The translations under genes and the position numbers were made by a program. The notes under the pieces are model-generated. The model saw nothing but the letters and a program-made list of their open reading frames with translations. It did no database searches and was not told where the DNA came from. Below are positions 1 through 8,782 of a DNA stretch of 64,000 nucleotides, piece after piece; positions within the stretch are counted from its first letter, which is position 1; each line of letters opens with the position of its first letter. The stretch spans positions 124,001 to 188,000 of the forward strand of contig NZ_SNZH01000010.1 in NCBI RefSeq assembly GCF_004363655.1, in the 5' to 3' direction. Origin of the DNA: Tahibacter aquaticus (lineage in GTDB: Bacteria > Pseudomonadota > Gammaproteobacteria > Xanthomonadales > Rhodanobacteraceae).

Positions 1-1321
1 CGAAAATGCGATCGTCGCTGTCGACGAAGCGGTAGGTCGGCCGCTGCAGGGCGAAGGCCTGACCATCGGCGTAATTACCCGCCTGTTCGCTGAAAGCAAC
101 CCGCGTCGCCGGTTCGGCCGCCAGTGCCGCATTCAGCGTACGTGGCTGCAAGGTGTCGCCGAAATGGTAGTGCGGCAATGGCTGGCCGTTCGCATCGACC
201 TGCCCGGAAGACACTTTCATCACCGACGTCGTCAACGCCTGTGCTTCCTGCGGCGCGGCACCGCGGCCATTGTGCACATGGCAGGCGATGCACGACTCCT
301 GCACCGCAAGACTGTTGGCCAGCCCGGCGATGGCGGTATTGGCGGGATTGCCCGGCTCAAAATGCGCGCCGGTCTTGAACGAACTGTGGAACAGGCGCCG
401 GCCGTTGAGGAAATCGTTGTGCGTGGGCCAGCGGATATTCAGCGCCTCGCGGAAGAAGCTGGTGTAATCGGTTGCACCGCTGTCGACGATGTAGTTGTTG
501 TAGTTGCCCAGGCCGTCGAGAATCGTGTGCGTGACGACCTGGTTGGCATCGTTGCGATAGGTCAGCTGGTTGCCCTGCTGCGAGATCACCGCCGAGGGCG
601 GCACCGACTCGCCGGCGCGCACGAACGGCGCCGTCGCCGCGCCGCCGGCGCTGAGGCGGGTATTCAAGGCCTCGTTGCCTTCGATGAACAGGCCCGGATA
701 GCCGATGTGGAAACGGTAGGTGTCGGTGTAATACACCGTCTGCCCCTGCACCACCGGATCGCCCTGGCTGATGCCGAGGAACTGCTGGAATTCCACCTCC
801 ATCCAGTCGCCAATGCGCAACACGCCGTCGCTGCCCGCATGCGCGTTGCGCGTGATGCGGCAGACCCATTTCTGCCCCGTACCGTCCGGCCGCGCCACTG
901 CCACCGGCGTCGGATTGAAGGTCGCATTGTTATTGAACGCAGCGCGATACGGATTGCCGTAGGCCGAGCGGCATTCGGGCTGGCGCCAGTGCGCATACTG
1001 CGGTTCGTAGAAGATTTCGATGCTGTTGCCGCCGGCGGCGACATGGTCGTGGATCTCGAAACCGAAGGTGCGGTGCTCGTGGTAGCGAACGGGAAAGGTA
1101 TAGAAAATACTTTCTGACTCGTGCCGCGAACGCGCGCGGCCGCTGCCGAAGGTGACGATGGTGCCGTCGGGCGCTATGCGCCAGTTGACCGATTCGGCCG
1201 GCGTATACGTGGTTGCGAACAGCGGCGCGTACGCCGGCGGCGTACCCGCAGCAGCCAGCTCGGCCGCTGCAACAGCGGCAGCGCCGCAGGCCAGCGCCAG
1301 CAGATTCTTGAAAGAGGCCAC
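1..1321 (-). CDS. Di-haem oxidoreductase family protein (partial, 3' end outside window)
   Basis: The reading frame enters from the left edge, so only about the first 440 residues are visible and the stop lies outside. I start it at a GTG at 1321, followed by a hydrophobic Ala/Leu-rich stretch that looks like a signal peptide, so the protein is probably periplasmic. A haem c attachment motif CIACH is read near position 270, followed by HNGRG. The preceding region (RRLFHSSFKTG) fits the DUF1111/di-haem oxidoreductase family, which is distantly related to bacterial cytochrome c peroxidases. A second haem motif, expected further downstream, cannot be checked. It is transcribed leftward, divergent from the lipase at 1621. 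The substrate is unknown. The family call is fairly secure; the GTG start is less so. Confidence 0.7.
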   Translation of the reverse strand, partial: MASFKNLLALACGAAAVAAAELAAAGTPPAYAPLFATTYTPAESVNWRIAPDGTIVTFGSGRARSRHESESIFYTFPVRYHEHRTFGFEIHDHVAAGGNSIEIFYEPQYAHWRQPECRSAYGNPYRAAFNNNATFNPTPVAVARPDGTGQKWVCRITRNAHAGSDGVLRIGDWMEVEFQQFLGISQGDPVVQGQTVYYTDTYRFHIGYPGLFIEGNEALNTRLSAGGAATAPFVRAGESVPPSAVISQQGNQLTYRNDANQVVTHTILDGLGNYNNYIVDSGATDYTSFFREALNIRWPTHNDFLNGRRLFHSSFKTGAHFEPGNPANTAIAGLANSLAVQESCIACHVHNGRGAAPQEAQALTTSVMKVSSGQVDANGQPLPHYHFGDTLQPRTLNAALAAEPATRVAFSEQAGNYADGQAFALQRPTYRFVDSDDRIF

Positions 1322-1620
1322 GCTATCACCTTGATCGGTAGTGCGCTGCGGATACGGATGTTGCCCATTCCCCACGAATGCGCCCCCGCAGCGTCGGCGA
1401 CGACGATAGCGGGCGTTTGCCCTGCCTGGCCGCTGCGGCGAACGAACGGACAGAAATGGCCGACGAGAATGCCTCGGCTCGACCAAGGTCGATGGCCAGC
1501 CTGTGACCGCCGTCACAGGCCGGTGCGGGCACTGCGCAAGCTGCCGACTTGTACGAATGTACACGTCCGCGGCCGCTGCACCGGCGCTAGGCTGCACGGC
1601 GTCCTTGGGAGGGATACACC
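1322..1620. other. Divergent intergenic region with two palindromes
   Basis: About 300 bases separate the leftward oxidoreductase from the rightward lipase. They hold a CRP-type palindrome (1499-1520) and a second 14-bp palindrome, TGTACGAATGTACA (1550-1563), both listed separately or in the findings. A GGGAGGG ribosome-binding site lies just before the lipase start. I see no gene here. Confidence 0.7.
1499..1520. promoter_or_regulatory. CRP/Clp-type operator candidate upstream of the lipase
   Basis: The arms GCCTGTGAC and GTCACAGGC form a perfect 9-bp inverted repeat around CGCC. Inside it is TGTGA-N6-TCACA, the full core consensus for CRP; the xanthomonad CRP-like protein Clp recognises similar sites. 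Its centre lies about 111 bp upstream of the lipase ATG at 1621, and a TAGGCT -10-like hexamer is at 1588-1593. The match is seen in the sequence; regulation by Clp/CRP is inferred. Confidence 0.5.
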
Positions 1621-2319
1621 ATGCATCTGCTGATTCGTCTTGCCGTGGCCGTGGCCTTGCCGCTGGCGGCCGCCACGTCCGTACAGGCGGCCTGCGTCGA
1701 CTCCGTCGTTCTGGTCCACGGCAACAGCGGCTCGCCGACCGATTTCGACAATACCTATGTTGAGCTGCGCGCACGCGGCTATACCGATGCCCAGATCCGC
1801 CTGCCCGACTGGGGCAGCAAGACCTGTCCCGCCTGCAACGACCATAGCGGCACGGAAGAGACCCCCGTCGCCAATGCGCTGACGGCAGCCATCGCCTCTT
1901 CGTGCACCGGCAAGATCGACGTGATCGGCCACTCCATGGGCGTGACCCTGGCCGCGCGCGAAATCCTCAAGCTCAACCTGGCCAGCAAGGTCGACACCTT
2001 CGTCGGCATCGCCGGCGGCTATCGGGGCCTGTACAGCTGCGGCATCTATCCCTACAACGTGCCCACCTCGACCTGCGGCAGCAACGGCCTGTCGATAGGC
2101 AGCCCACTGCTGAACGGCATCTACAACAAGAAGCTCGCCACGCGGGAATACTCGATCAAGTCCTACGTCGACGAAATCGTCTGCTCCACCGGCACCTGCC
2201 TGGTCTACGGCGTACATTCCTCGTCGATCGCCGGCGAGAACGCCAGCTATACCTATCCCTACTATCACTACCAGCTGCTCTGGTTTACCTCGGTTCTGCA
2301 GGCCGACCTGGTCGACTGA
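1621..2319 (+). CDS. Secreted class 2 (LipA/EstA-like) triacylglycerol lipase
   Basis: This 232-aa alpha/beta hydrolase should cleave ester bonds of acylglycerols outside the cytoplasm. Residues 1-23 form a clear signal peptide ending in VQA-A. The strand carrying LVHGNSGS (residues 31-38) is the oxyanion-hole region. The nucleophile elbow is GHSMG with Ser105, and the fold is short, as in the Lipase_2 family typified by Bacillus LipA. Several Cys residues (around 69, 72 and 95) suggest disulfides in the periplasm or medium. The ATG is preceded by GGGAGGG at good spacing. The gene stands alone, with a CRP-type palindrome and a second palindrome upstream. It is unrelated to the foldase-dependent lipase at 12.1-13.0 kb. 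Confidence 0.85.
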   Translation: MHLLIRLAVAVALPLAAATSVQAACVDSVVLVHGNSGSPTDFDNTYVELRARGYTDAQIRLPDWGSKTCPACNDHSGTEETPVANALTAAIASSCTGKIDVIGHSMGVTLAAREILKLNLASKVDTFVGIAGGYRGLYSCGIYPYNVPTSTCGSNGLSIGSPLLNGIYNKKLATREYSIKSYVDEIVCSTGTCLVYGVHSSSIAGENASYTYPYYHYQLLWFTSVLQADLVD

Positions 2320-2637
2320 GCGCAACGCCTGTACCGCTGCGAAGACGCCGCGCCATTGCCGGCGTCCTTGCCGTAGGCCGCCTTGCCGCGGCCTGCACGC
2401 CTGTCCGGCGCACCAGCCGGCAGATTGCATTGCGCGATGTCGCCAGCGCACCCCGGTCGCCGTCTGAATAGCTGCGACAACGCGCGCTCATGCTTCACTT
2501 CTTTGTCCAGAACACGGCCTTGTCATGCATTGGCACGACCATTGCCCTGCGCTGGACATACGACGACGCAATCGGGCGCCGTCGCCTGGATATGGCAGCG
2601 CAGCGATCGCGGCGCCCATGCTCACCGGAGGAGCAGA
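2320..2637. other. Intergenic region, little visible
   Basis: This is 318 bases without a convincing gene. A 7-bp stem hairpin (AGGCCGC at 2375-2381 with GCGGCCT at 2388-2394) lies 56 bases after the lipase stop and could slow or end transcription, but it has no U-run. A strong GGAGGAG ribosome-binding site lies just before 2638. No clear -35/-10 pair is seen. Confidence 0.5.
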
Positions 2638-3324
2638 ATGAACACGTTCGACCCCGCAGCCACCGTATTTGCCTGTCGCCATGGCCAGAGCCGCGGCAAT
2701 ACTGCCCGTGCCGAAGCCGAGGCAAGCGGCCTGCTCGATGTCGCCAGCAACTGCGGCGATGCGGACCTGCCGCTGACCGCCCTGGGGCGGGAACAGGCCG
2801 AATGGCTAGGCCGCAAGATCGCCAGCCTGCCCACGGCGCAGCAGCCGACGCGCATCCTCTGTTCGCCGCACCGGCGCACCCTGGAAACCGCCGACGGCAT
2901 CATTCGCCATGGCTATGCCAACCGCCGCATCGCCTTCTCCCTCGACCGCCGCCTGACACCGAAAGCCTTCGGCGTACTCGAAGGACTGACCCGCAAAGGC
3001 GTAGCCGAACGCTTTCCGCAACTGGCTGCCGAGCGCGAACGCGTAGGCCGCTTCCACTTCTGCCCGCCCGGCGGCGAATCGCGCTGCGACGTAGTACTGC
3101 GCGTGCGCGACTTCCTGCACGACCTGCGCCGCCGCCATGCGGGTGAACGCGTGCTGCTCGTTACCCACCAGATCGTGATCAACGCACTGGGCTATCTGCT
3201 GATGGCCAGCGACCAGGACCCCCTCTCCACCAACGACGACGGCTGGGTGCCGAACGCGCGCCTGTTCGCCTTCCAGCTTGGCGAAACGAGCACCGTGGTG
3301 GAAGACACCGCTGCTGCGGCCTGA
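2638..3324 (+). CDS. Histidine phosphatase family protein (phosphoglycerate mutase-like)
   Basis: This 228-aa protein belongs to the histidine phosphatase superfamily. The catalytic phospho-acceptor motif is CRHGQSRGNT near residues 13-22. A second Arg (residues CSPHRRT near 78) and the C-terminal VLLVTHQIV, with the second catalytic His, complete the active site. Its substrate cannot be told from sequence; relatives act on phosphosugars, phospholipids or phosphoproteins. I chose the ATG at 2638 because GGAGGAG lies 4-5 bases upstream and it places the RHG motif at the usual distance from the N-terminus; the frame is open for another 255 bases upstream without homology-like sequence. There is no signal peptide. 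It is a single gene followed by a long hairpin (3341-3386). Confidence 0.85.
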   Translation: MNTFDPAATVFACRHGQSRGNTARAEAEASGLLDVASNCGDADLPLTALGREQAEWLGRKIASLPTAQQPTRILCSPHRRTLETADGIIRHGYANRRIAFSLDRRLTPKAFGVLEGLTRKGVAERFPQLAAERERVGRFHFCPPGGESRCDVVLRVRDFLHDLRRRHAGERVLLVTHQIVINALGYLLMASDQDPLSTNDDGWVPNARLFAFQLGETSTVVEDTAAAA

Positions 3325-3649
3325 AAGGCGGGTGGCTGCACATCCCTCGCCGAGGCTTTTAGTCGGCGCCGCTCGGCGTGGGGATGCGGAGCGGCGGTGT
3401 ACTTGTGCACGTTTAGTTTGAAGTTATCGCTGTTGCCGATACTCGGATTTTGACGCCGCCAAACCTGGCGCTGCGGCCAGCGTGACCGGCCGCCCCCCCT
3501 CTCCCAGCATCTCTGGCCCGTTGGGCGTTCGGAGGCCAGAGCCAATGGCTCTGTACGTTGTCTCCTCACCCCCCAAGCAGAGCTTGGAGGAGAGGGGCCA
3601 GAAGCAAAGCCGCCTGCCGCAAGACCTGCCGCAACACCAGCAGCCTATC

Positions 3650-3713
<64 letters not shown>

Positions 3714-3818
3714 TCGTGATGGTGCTTTGGCTGTGGCTGTGGCTTCTGCGCGCAGGAAGCGCGCCTACCCGGGGCCCCATATGCCGCGGTGAGGTCGTGT
3801 AGGGAAAAGCCCGAAGGG

Positions 3819-3981
3819 TCGCGGCAGGGATGGCCGCGAGTCGGCGCAGGGGACAGGATGTCCCGTGCGCCGACCGCCGTAGCGGCCTCACGAAGTTTTG
3901 GGCCAGGGATGGCCCAAAACCGCGGCATCTGGGGTGGTTTTCTCTTGGTTACTTCTCTTTGTCCACACAAAGAGAAGTAAC
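3819..3981. repeat. Array of perfect intergenic hairpins (dispersed xanthomonad-type element)
   Basis: Four hairpins follow each other: TCGCGGC/GCCGCGA (3819-3839); a nested stem CGGCGCA + GGGACA around GGA (3842-3872); GTTTTGGGCCA/TGGCCCAAAAC with loop GGGA (3895-3920); and a 15-bp stem with arms 3948-3962 and 3967-3981 around loop CCAC. The last contains TTACTTCTCTTTG and its complement. From memory, very similar hairpin strings occur between genes across Xanthomonadaceae genomes and are often mis-called as small proteins. I therefore regard it as a dispersed repeat rather than a unique regulatory site. Confidence 0.75.
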
Positions 3982-4164
3982 GAGCGCGCCGCAGGCGCGC
4001 GATGCGCCGTTAAAAGCCCAACAAGGCAAGCCTACCCAAACGAAGCAGCAGGCGCCTCGCAAACACACGACACGCCGTCAAAAGCCCTACAACGCAAGCC
4101 TTCCAAACAAGGCAACAAACCCCTGCAACCACACGAACCATTTCTGCAGTTGTATCAAAAGCAA

Positions 4165-4184
4165 AGCGCGCAAAACCCCGCGCT
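4165..4184 (-). terminator. Weak terminator-like hairpin after pilU
   Basis: On the minus strand AGCGCG and CGCGCT form a 6-bp stem touching the pilU stop codon, followed by a T-rich stretch (TTTGCTTTTGA). The stem is short, so termination here is uncertain. Confidence 0.35.
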
Positions 4185-5311
4185 CAACTCTCCATCAATT
4201 CCACCCCATCCAACCCCTGACTCAAAGTATGCGCATCGCCCCCCTGGGCCAGCTTGATGCGCAGACGAACTTCGTTCGCCGAGTCGGCATGGCGCAGGGC
4301 GTCCTCGTAGGAAATTTCACCCGCCTGGTACAGTTCGAACAGGCTCTGGTCGAAGGTGCGCATGCCCAGGTTGGTGGACTCCTTCATGATTTCCTTGAGC
4401 TTGTGGATCTCGCCCTTGCGGATGTAGTCCTGCACCAGCGGCGTGCCGAGCATGATTTCCATCGCGACGCGGCGGGCCTTGCCATCGGGCGTGGGAATCA
4501 GCTGCTGCGCGACCACGCCCTTGAGGTTCAGCGACAGATCCATGAACAGCTGTTCGCGACGGTCGTCGCTGAAGAAGTGGATGATGCGGTCAAGCGCCTG
4601 GTTGGCGTTGTTTGCGTGCAATGTGCACAGGCACAGGTGACCGGTTTCGGAGAAGTTGATCGCGTGTTCCATCGTCTCGCGCGTACGCACTTCGCCGATC
4701 AGGATCACGTCGGGCGCCTGGCGCAGCGTGTTCTTCAGCGCGTTCTCCCAGGAGTCGGTGTCGATGCCGAGTTCGCGCTGGGTGATGATGCAGCCTTCGT
4801 GCTTGTGCACGTATTCGATCGGGTCTTCGATGGTGATGATATGGCCGGTCGAATTCTGGTTGCGGTAGCCGACCATCGCCGCGAGCGAGGTCGACTTGCC
4901 GGTACCGGTCGCGCCGACGAAGATGATGATGCCGCGCTTGGTCATCGCGAGTGTCTTGATCACCGGCGGCAGCGACAGTTCGTCGACGGTCGGGATCTTG
5001 GTCTCGATGCGACGCAGCACCATGCCGACGCAGTTGCGCTGGTAGAAACAGGAAACGCGGAAGCGGCCGACACCGGTGACGCTGATGGCGAACTGGCATT
5101 CGTGCGTCTTTTCGAACTCCTCGCGCTGCGACGGCGTCATCACGTTCAGCACCATGTCGCGCGACTGCTGCGGCGTGAGCGGGTTCTGCGTGATGGGGCT
5201 GATGCGTCCGTGCACTTTCATCGACGGCGCGACACCGGCCGTGATGAACAGGTCGGAAGCCTTCTTGTGCACCATCAGCTTGAGGAAAGAGGTGAAATCT
5301 ACGCTGCTCAT
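4184..5311 (-). CDS. pilU: Type IV pilus retraction ATPase PilU
   Basis: This 375-aa protein is a hexameric secretion-type ATPase of the PilT/PilU group, acting at the cytoplasmic base of type IV pili, where PilU supports PilT-driven retraction and twitching. Walker A is GATGTGKST (133-141). Asp-box and Walker B residues follow in VILIGEVRTRETM, and the His-containing HLCLCTLHANN motif is present. The N-terminal SDLFITAG matches the PilU type, and the C-terminus is longer than PilT. I start at ATG 5311, with GGAG six bases upstream; an in-frame TTG four codons earlier is less likely. It lies 139 bp downstream of pilT in the same direction, the usual pilT-pilU order. Confidence 0.95.
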   Translation of the reverse strand: MSSVDFTSFLKLMVHKKASDLFITAGVAPSMKVHGRISPITQNPLTPQQSRDMVLNVMTPSQREEFEKTHECQFAISVTGVGRFRVSCFYQRNCVGMVLRRIETKIPTVDELSLPPVIKTLAMTKRGIIIFVGATGTGKSTSLAAMVGYRNQNSTGHIITIEDPIEYVHKHEGCIITQRELGIDTDSWENALKNTLRQAPDVILIGEVRTRETMEHAINFSETGHLCLCTLHANNANQALDRIIHFFSDDRREQLFMDLSLNLKGVVAQQLIPTPDGKARRVAMEIMLGTPLVQDYIRKGEIHKLKEIMKESTNLGMRTFDQSLFELYQAGEISYEDALRHADSANEVRLRIKLAQGGDAHTLSQGLDGVELMES

Positions 5312-5450
5312 TGCCTGCTCCAAGAGCGCGGCGACGCCGGTTAGCGGCGGCCGGGCTCAGTCCCGCCGCACATTTCCCGCACCGCCCGCCGTAACCAGTT
5401 TGCGGGACCACTTCCTGTGCAATGCAGGCCCGCGGAAGGGGCCTGCGCTG

Positions 5451-6488
5451 CTACTTGAAGGATTCCTTGTTCTTCGCATAAGTGATGGCCTGCTGTCGCG
5501 TAACCAGTCCACGTTTGACGAGATCGAGCAGGCACTGATCCAGGGTCTGCATGCCGTACTGGGCACCGGTCTGGATCGACGAATACATCTGCGCCACCTT
5601 GTCCTCGCGGATCAGGTTGCGGATGGCGGGCATGCCGACCATGATTTCGTGCGCCGCGATACGCCCGCCGCCGACCTTCTTCAGCAGCGACTGGGAAATC
5701 ACCGCGCGCAGTGACTCGGACAGCATCGAGCGCACCATCGGCTTTTCGCCGGCGGGGAACACGTCGATGATGCGGTCGACGGTCTTGGCCGCCGACGAGG
5801 TGTGCAAGGTGGCGAACACGAGATGGCCGGTTTCCGCCGCGGTCAGCGCCAGGCGGATGGTTTCCAGGTCGCGCAATTCGCCGACCAGGATGTAATCGGG
5901 GTCTTCGCGCAGGGCCGAGCGCAGTGCTTCGTTGAAGCCGTGCGTGTCGCGATGCACTTCGCGCTGGTTGATCAGGCATTTCTGCGAGGTGTGCACGAAC
6001 TCGATCGGATCTTCCACCGACAGGATGTGGGCGTATTCGTTCTTGTTGACGTGGTCGACCATCGCCGCGAGCGTGGTCGACTTGCCCGAACCGGTAGGCC
6101 CGGTGACCAGGATCAGCCCCTGCGGCTGGGCGATCAGCTCCTTGAACACCTTGGGACAGCCCAGGTCTTCCAGCGAAAGCACTTCCGAGGGAATGGTACG
6201 GAATACCGCGCCGGCGCCGCGGTTCTGGTTGAACGCGTTGACGCGGAAGCGGGCGAGGCCGGGGATTTCGAACGAGAAGTCGACTTCGAGGAACTCTTCG
6301 TAGTCGCGCCGCTGCTTGTCCGACATGATGTCGTAGATCAGCGAGTGGATCTGCTTGTGGTCCAGCGCCGGAATATTGATGCGGCGCACGTCGCCGTCGA
6401 CGCGGATCATCGGCGGCAGGCCCGCGGACAAGTGCAGGTCGGAAGCCTTATTCTTGACCGAGAAAGCAAGCAGCTCGGCAATATCCAT
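5451..6488 (-). CDS. pilT: Type IV pilus retraction ATPase PilT
   Basis: This 345-aa protein powers depolymerisation of the type IV pilus from the cytoplasmic side. Walker A is GPTGSGKST (130-138). Asp-box and Walker B regions are visible in ILSVEDPIEFVH and YILVGELRDLETI, with the His box GHLVFATLHTSSA. The C-terminal AIRNLIREDKVAQM is the AIRNLIRE motif required for PilT retraction. Length matches characterised PilT proteins. The ATG at 6488 follows a GGGGG ribosome-binding site; the frame is open further upstream but without homology. It is divergent from yggS, with a TATACT -10-like hexamer at 6539-6544 on its strand. Confidence 0.96.
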   Translation of the reverse strand: MDIAELLAFSVKNKASDLHLSAGLPPMIRVDGDVRRINIPALDHKQIHSLIYDIMSDKQRRDYEEFLEVDFSFEIPGLARFRVNAFNQNRGAGAVFRTIPSEVLSLEDLGCPKVFKELIAQPQGLILVTGPTGSGKSTTLAAMVDHVNKNEYAHILSVEDPIEFVHTSQKCLINQREVHRDTHGFNEALRSALREDPDYILVGELRDLETIRLALTAAETGHLVFATLHTSSAAKTVDRIIDVFPAGEKPMVRSMLSESLRAVISQSLLKKVGGGRIAAHEIMVGMPAIRNLIREDKVAQMYSSIQTGAQYGMQTLDQCLLDLVKRGLVTRQQAITYAKNKESFK

Positions 6489-6578
6489 GCGTATCCCCCA
6501 AATGCAGTCGACGCCGCTGGCCGGCGTGGTTTCGCCCGAGTATAGCTCGGCAATTTTCCGCTGGCGCACGCGCTTGAG
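6489..6578. promoter_or_regulatory. Divergent pilT / yggS promoter region
   Basis: This 90-bp gap separates the two divergent start codons. On the minus strand TATACT (6539-6544) is a good -10 hexamer about 50 bases before the pilT ATG. On the plus strand the overlapping TATAGC (6541-6546) could serve yggS. Matching -35 hexamers are poor on both sides. Confidence 0.4.
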
Positions 6579-7256
6579 ATGAGTTCCTCCGAAACTTCCT
6601 TTACTGAGATCCATGCCCGTATCGCCCATGCTGCGGCGCAGCATGGCCAGTCCGCGCGCCTGCTCGCCGTGAGCAAGACCAAGCCCGCCGACGCGGTGCG
6701 CCGGCTGGCCGGCCTGGGCCAGCGCGCGTTCGGCGAGAACTACGTGCAGGAAGCCCTGGCCAAGCAGGGCGAGCTGGCCGACCTGGCGCTGGAATGGCAT
6801 CTGATCGGCCCGCTGCAATCGAACAAGTGCCGCGAGGTAGCCGAGCATTTCGACTGGCTGCAGAGCCTGGACCGGGCCAAGCTGATCGCGCCACTGGCGC
6901 GCTGGCGGCCGCCCGCGCGCGGGCCGTTGCAGGTGCTGATCCAGGTCAACATTGATGACGAGGCGTCCAAGTCGGGCTGCCGGCCCGAGCAGTTGCCCGA
7001 GCTGGCCGAGGCCATTGCCGCACAGCCGGCGCTATGCCTGCGCGGCCTTATGGCGATTCCCGCGCCGCATGCGGACCGGGCGCTGCGCGTACGCGCCTTC
7101 GCGGCCATGCGCGGCCTGTTCGACACGCTGCGCACCGGGCACGCCGGCATCGATACCTTGTCCATGGGCATGAGCGACGATTTCGAACTGGCACTGGCCC
7201 ATGGCGCAACCATGGTGCGCATAGGCTCGGCCCTGTTCGGTGCACGCAGCGCGTGA
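6579..7256 (+). CDS. yggS: YggS-type pyridoxal phosphate homeostasis protein
   Basis: This 225-aa PLP-binding protein of the YggS/PROSC family buffers free pyridoxal 5'-phosphate and affects amino-acid metabolism; the family has no established enzyme reaction. The PLP-lysine lies in LLAVSKTKP (Lys33). The phosphate-binding end is seen in MGMSDDFELALAHGATMVRIG, and the central FGENYVQEA and WHLIGPLQSNK motifs are typical. Length agrees with the family. It starts a rightward run, yggS-proC-yggT, that is conserved in many gammaproteobacteria. PdxH, the enzyme that makes PLP, is also in the window (14945-15535) but in a separate unit. Confidence 0.95.
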   Translation: MSSSETSFTEIHARIAHAAAQHGQSARLLAVSKTKPADAVRRLAGLGQRAFGENYVQEALAKQGELADLALEWHLIGPLQSNKCREVAEHFDWLQSLDRAKLIAPLARWRPPARGPLQVLIQVNIDDEASKSGCRPEQLPELAEAIAAQPALCLRGLMAIPAPHADRALRVRAFAAMRGLFDTLRTGHAGIDTLSMGMSDDFELALAHGATMVRIGSALFGARSA

Positions 7257-7316
7257 TTTCAGTTCGCTGCACGGCGCGGCTATGCTCGGCGTTCCTAATC
7301 CAGCAGTCGAAGACTC

Positions 7317-8153
7317 ATGCCTGAGACGCAACTCAACGTGCGCATCGCCTTCGTCGGCGGCGGCAACATGGCACGCAGCCTGATCGGCGGACTGGTACGC
7401 CAGGGCATGGCGCCGTCGCTGATCGCCGTAGCCGAGCCGAATGCCGAACTGCGCGAGGCCCTGTCCCGCGATTTCGGTGTCGGCGTCCATGCAGAGGGCG
7501 CCGCGGCGGCAGCCGGTGCCGCAGTCATCCTGCTCGCGGTCAAGCCGCAGGTGATGCGCACGGTCTGCGAATCGCTGCAGCCCGCCGTGCAGGCGCAGGC
7601 ACCGCTGCTGATCTCGATCGCTGCGGGTATCCGCATCGACCAGCTGGAGCACTGGTGCGGCGGCAGCGTCGCCGTCGTGCGCAGCATGCCGAATACGCCG
7701 GCCCTGGTCGGTGCCGGTGCCAGCGGCCTGTGCGCCAACGCGCAGGTCAGCGCGGTGCAGCGCGGCCAGGCGGAAACCATACTCGGCGCCGCCGGTCTCG
7801 CGGTGTGGATAGACGAGGAAGCGCAGATGGACGTGGTCACCGCCCTGTCGGGTTCGGGACCGGCGTATTTCTTCCTGCTGGTCGAAGCACTGGAAGACGC
7901 CGCCGTGGCCCAGGGCCTGCCGCGCGATGCAGCCCGCGCCCTGGCCACGCAGACTGCGCTGGGCGCCGGCCGCATGCTGCGCGAAGACGGCGAAGCACCG
8001 GCCGTGCTGCGCCAGCGCGTGACTTCGCCCGGCGGCACCACCCAGGCCGCGCTGGACAGTTTCGCCGCAAGCGGCTTGCGCGAGACGGTAGCCAGGGCGG
8101 TCGCCGCGGCGACCGAACGCGGGCGCGAGCTCGCCGCAAAGTCGGAGGGCTGA
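7317..8153 (+). CDS. proC: Pyrroline-5-carboxylate reductase
   Basis: This 278-aa enzyme performs the last step of proline synthesis, reducing 1-pyrroline-5-carboxylate with NAD(P)H. The N-terminal FVGGGNMA is the dinucleotide-binding glycine motif. The C-terminal domain carries ALSGSGPAYFFLLVEAL and RVTSPGGTTQAAL, the hallmark P5CR sequences around the substrate site. The ATG at 7317 lies 60 bp after yggS, and the gene ends three bases before the YggT-family start codon, so yggS-proC-yggT are very likely co-transcribed. Confidence 0.97.
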   Translation: MPETQLNVRIAFVGGGNMARSLIGGLVRQGMAPSLIAVAEPNAELREALSRDFGVGVHAEGAAAAAGAAVILLAVKPQVMRTVCESLQPAVQAQAPLLISIAAGIRIDQLEHWCGGSVAVVRSMPNTPALVGAGASGLCANAQVSAVQRGQAETILGAAGLAVWIDEEAQMDVVTALSGSGPAYFFLLVEALEDAAVAQGLPRDAARALATQTALGAGRMLREDGEAPAVLRQRVTSPGGTTQAALDSFAASGLRETVARAVAAATERGRELAAKSEG

Positions 8154-8156
8154 GGC

Positions 8157-8732
8157 ATGGGCTTTTTTTCCGACGCAGGCATGCTGCTCATCAGTGCGGT
8201 TTTCAGTGCGCTGCTGCTGATCCTGCTGCTGCGCCTGACGCTGCCACTGACGCGGGTGCGTTTCAATAATCCCATCTGCCAGTTTATTTATAAATTCACC
8301 AACCCCGTAGTCGGGCCGCTGGCGCAATTGATACCGCCGTACAAGCAGTTCAGCCTGGCCACAGCGGTGCTGATGCTGCTCACCGCGATGATCCAGCTCG
8401 TGCTGTCCATGCTGCTTCTGCGCATGGCCCTGGACCCGCTCGCGATCGCCCTGTTCAGCGTGACCGGGCTGATCTACTACATCGTCAATACGGCATTCTG
8501 GATCATCCTGATCAGCGCAGTCATGAGCTTCTTCTCGCCCAACCCGCGCAACCCGGCCGTGGAAGTGATAACCAGCCTGAGCGCACCGCTGCTGCGGCCT
8601 TTCCGCAGCTGGCCGCCGCGCAACGCAGCGCTGGACCTGTCGCCGCTCTACGCCACCCTGGCCCTGCTGCTGCTGAAGCTGGCCATCTGGCATGCGGTCG
8701 GCCCGGCCGGCACCCTGTTCCTCAAGTTCTGA
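8157..8732 (+). CDS. YggT family integral membrane protein
   Basis: This 191-aa inner-membrane protein consists of two repeats of the YggT fold. Each has paired hydrophobic segments, at about residues 5-27, 65-95, 98-125 and 165-185. Typical family phrases are present: NPICQFIYKFTNPVVGPL in the first half and SAPLLRPFRSWPP in the second. The molecular function is not settled; links to osmotic stress, membrane organisation or potassium uptake have been proposed for relatives. It starts three bases after proC stops, the standard proC-yggT arrangement, so proline or osmotic physiology is a reasonable context. Confidence 0.92.
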   Translation: MGFFSDAGMLLISAVFSALLLILLLRLTLPLTRVRFNNPICQFIYKFTNPVVGPLAQLIPPYKQFSLATAVLMLLTAMIQLVLSMLLLRMALDPLAIALFSVTGLIYYIVNTAFWIILISAVMSFFSPNPRNPAVEVITSLSAPLLRPFRSWPPRNAALDLSPLYATLALLLLKLAIWHAVGPAGTLFLKF

Positions 8733-8782
8733 TGCCAGTCCGGGCGCGTGTAAGATCGAACCCGCGCCTGCAGGAGCCTGCC

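Noticed and set aside
2383-2637. Extended N-terminus of the histidine phosphatase
   Set aside because: The frame is open, but the ATG at 2638 has a strong ribosome-binding site and puts the RHG motif at the usual distance; the upstream part looks non-coding.
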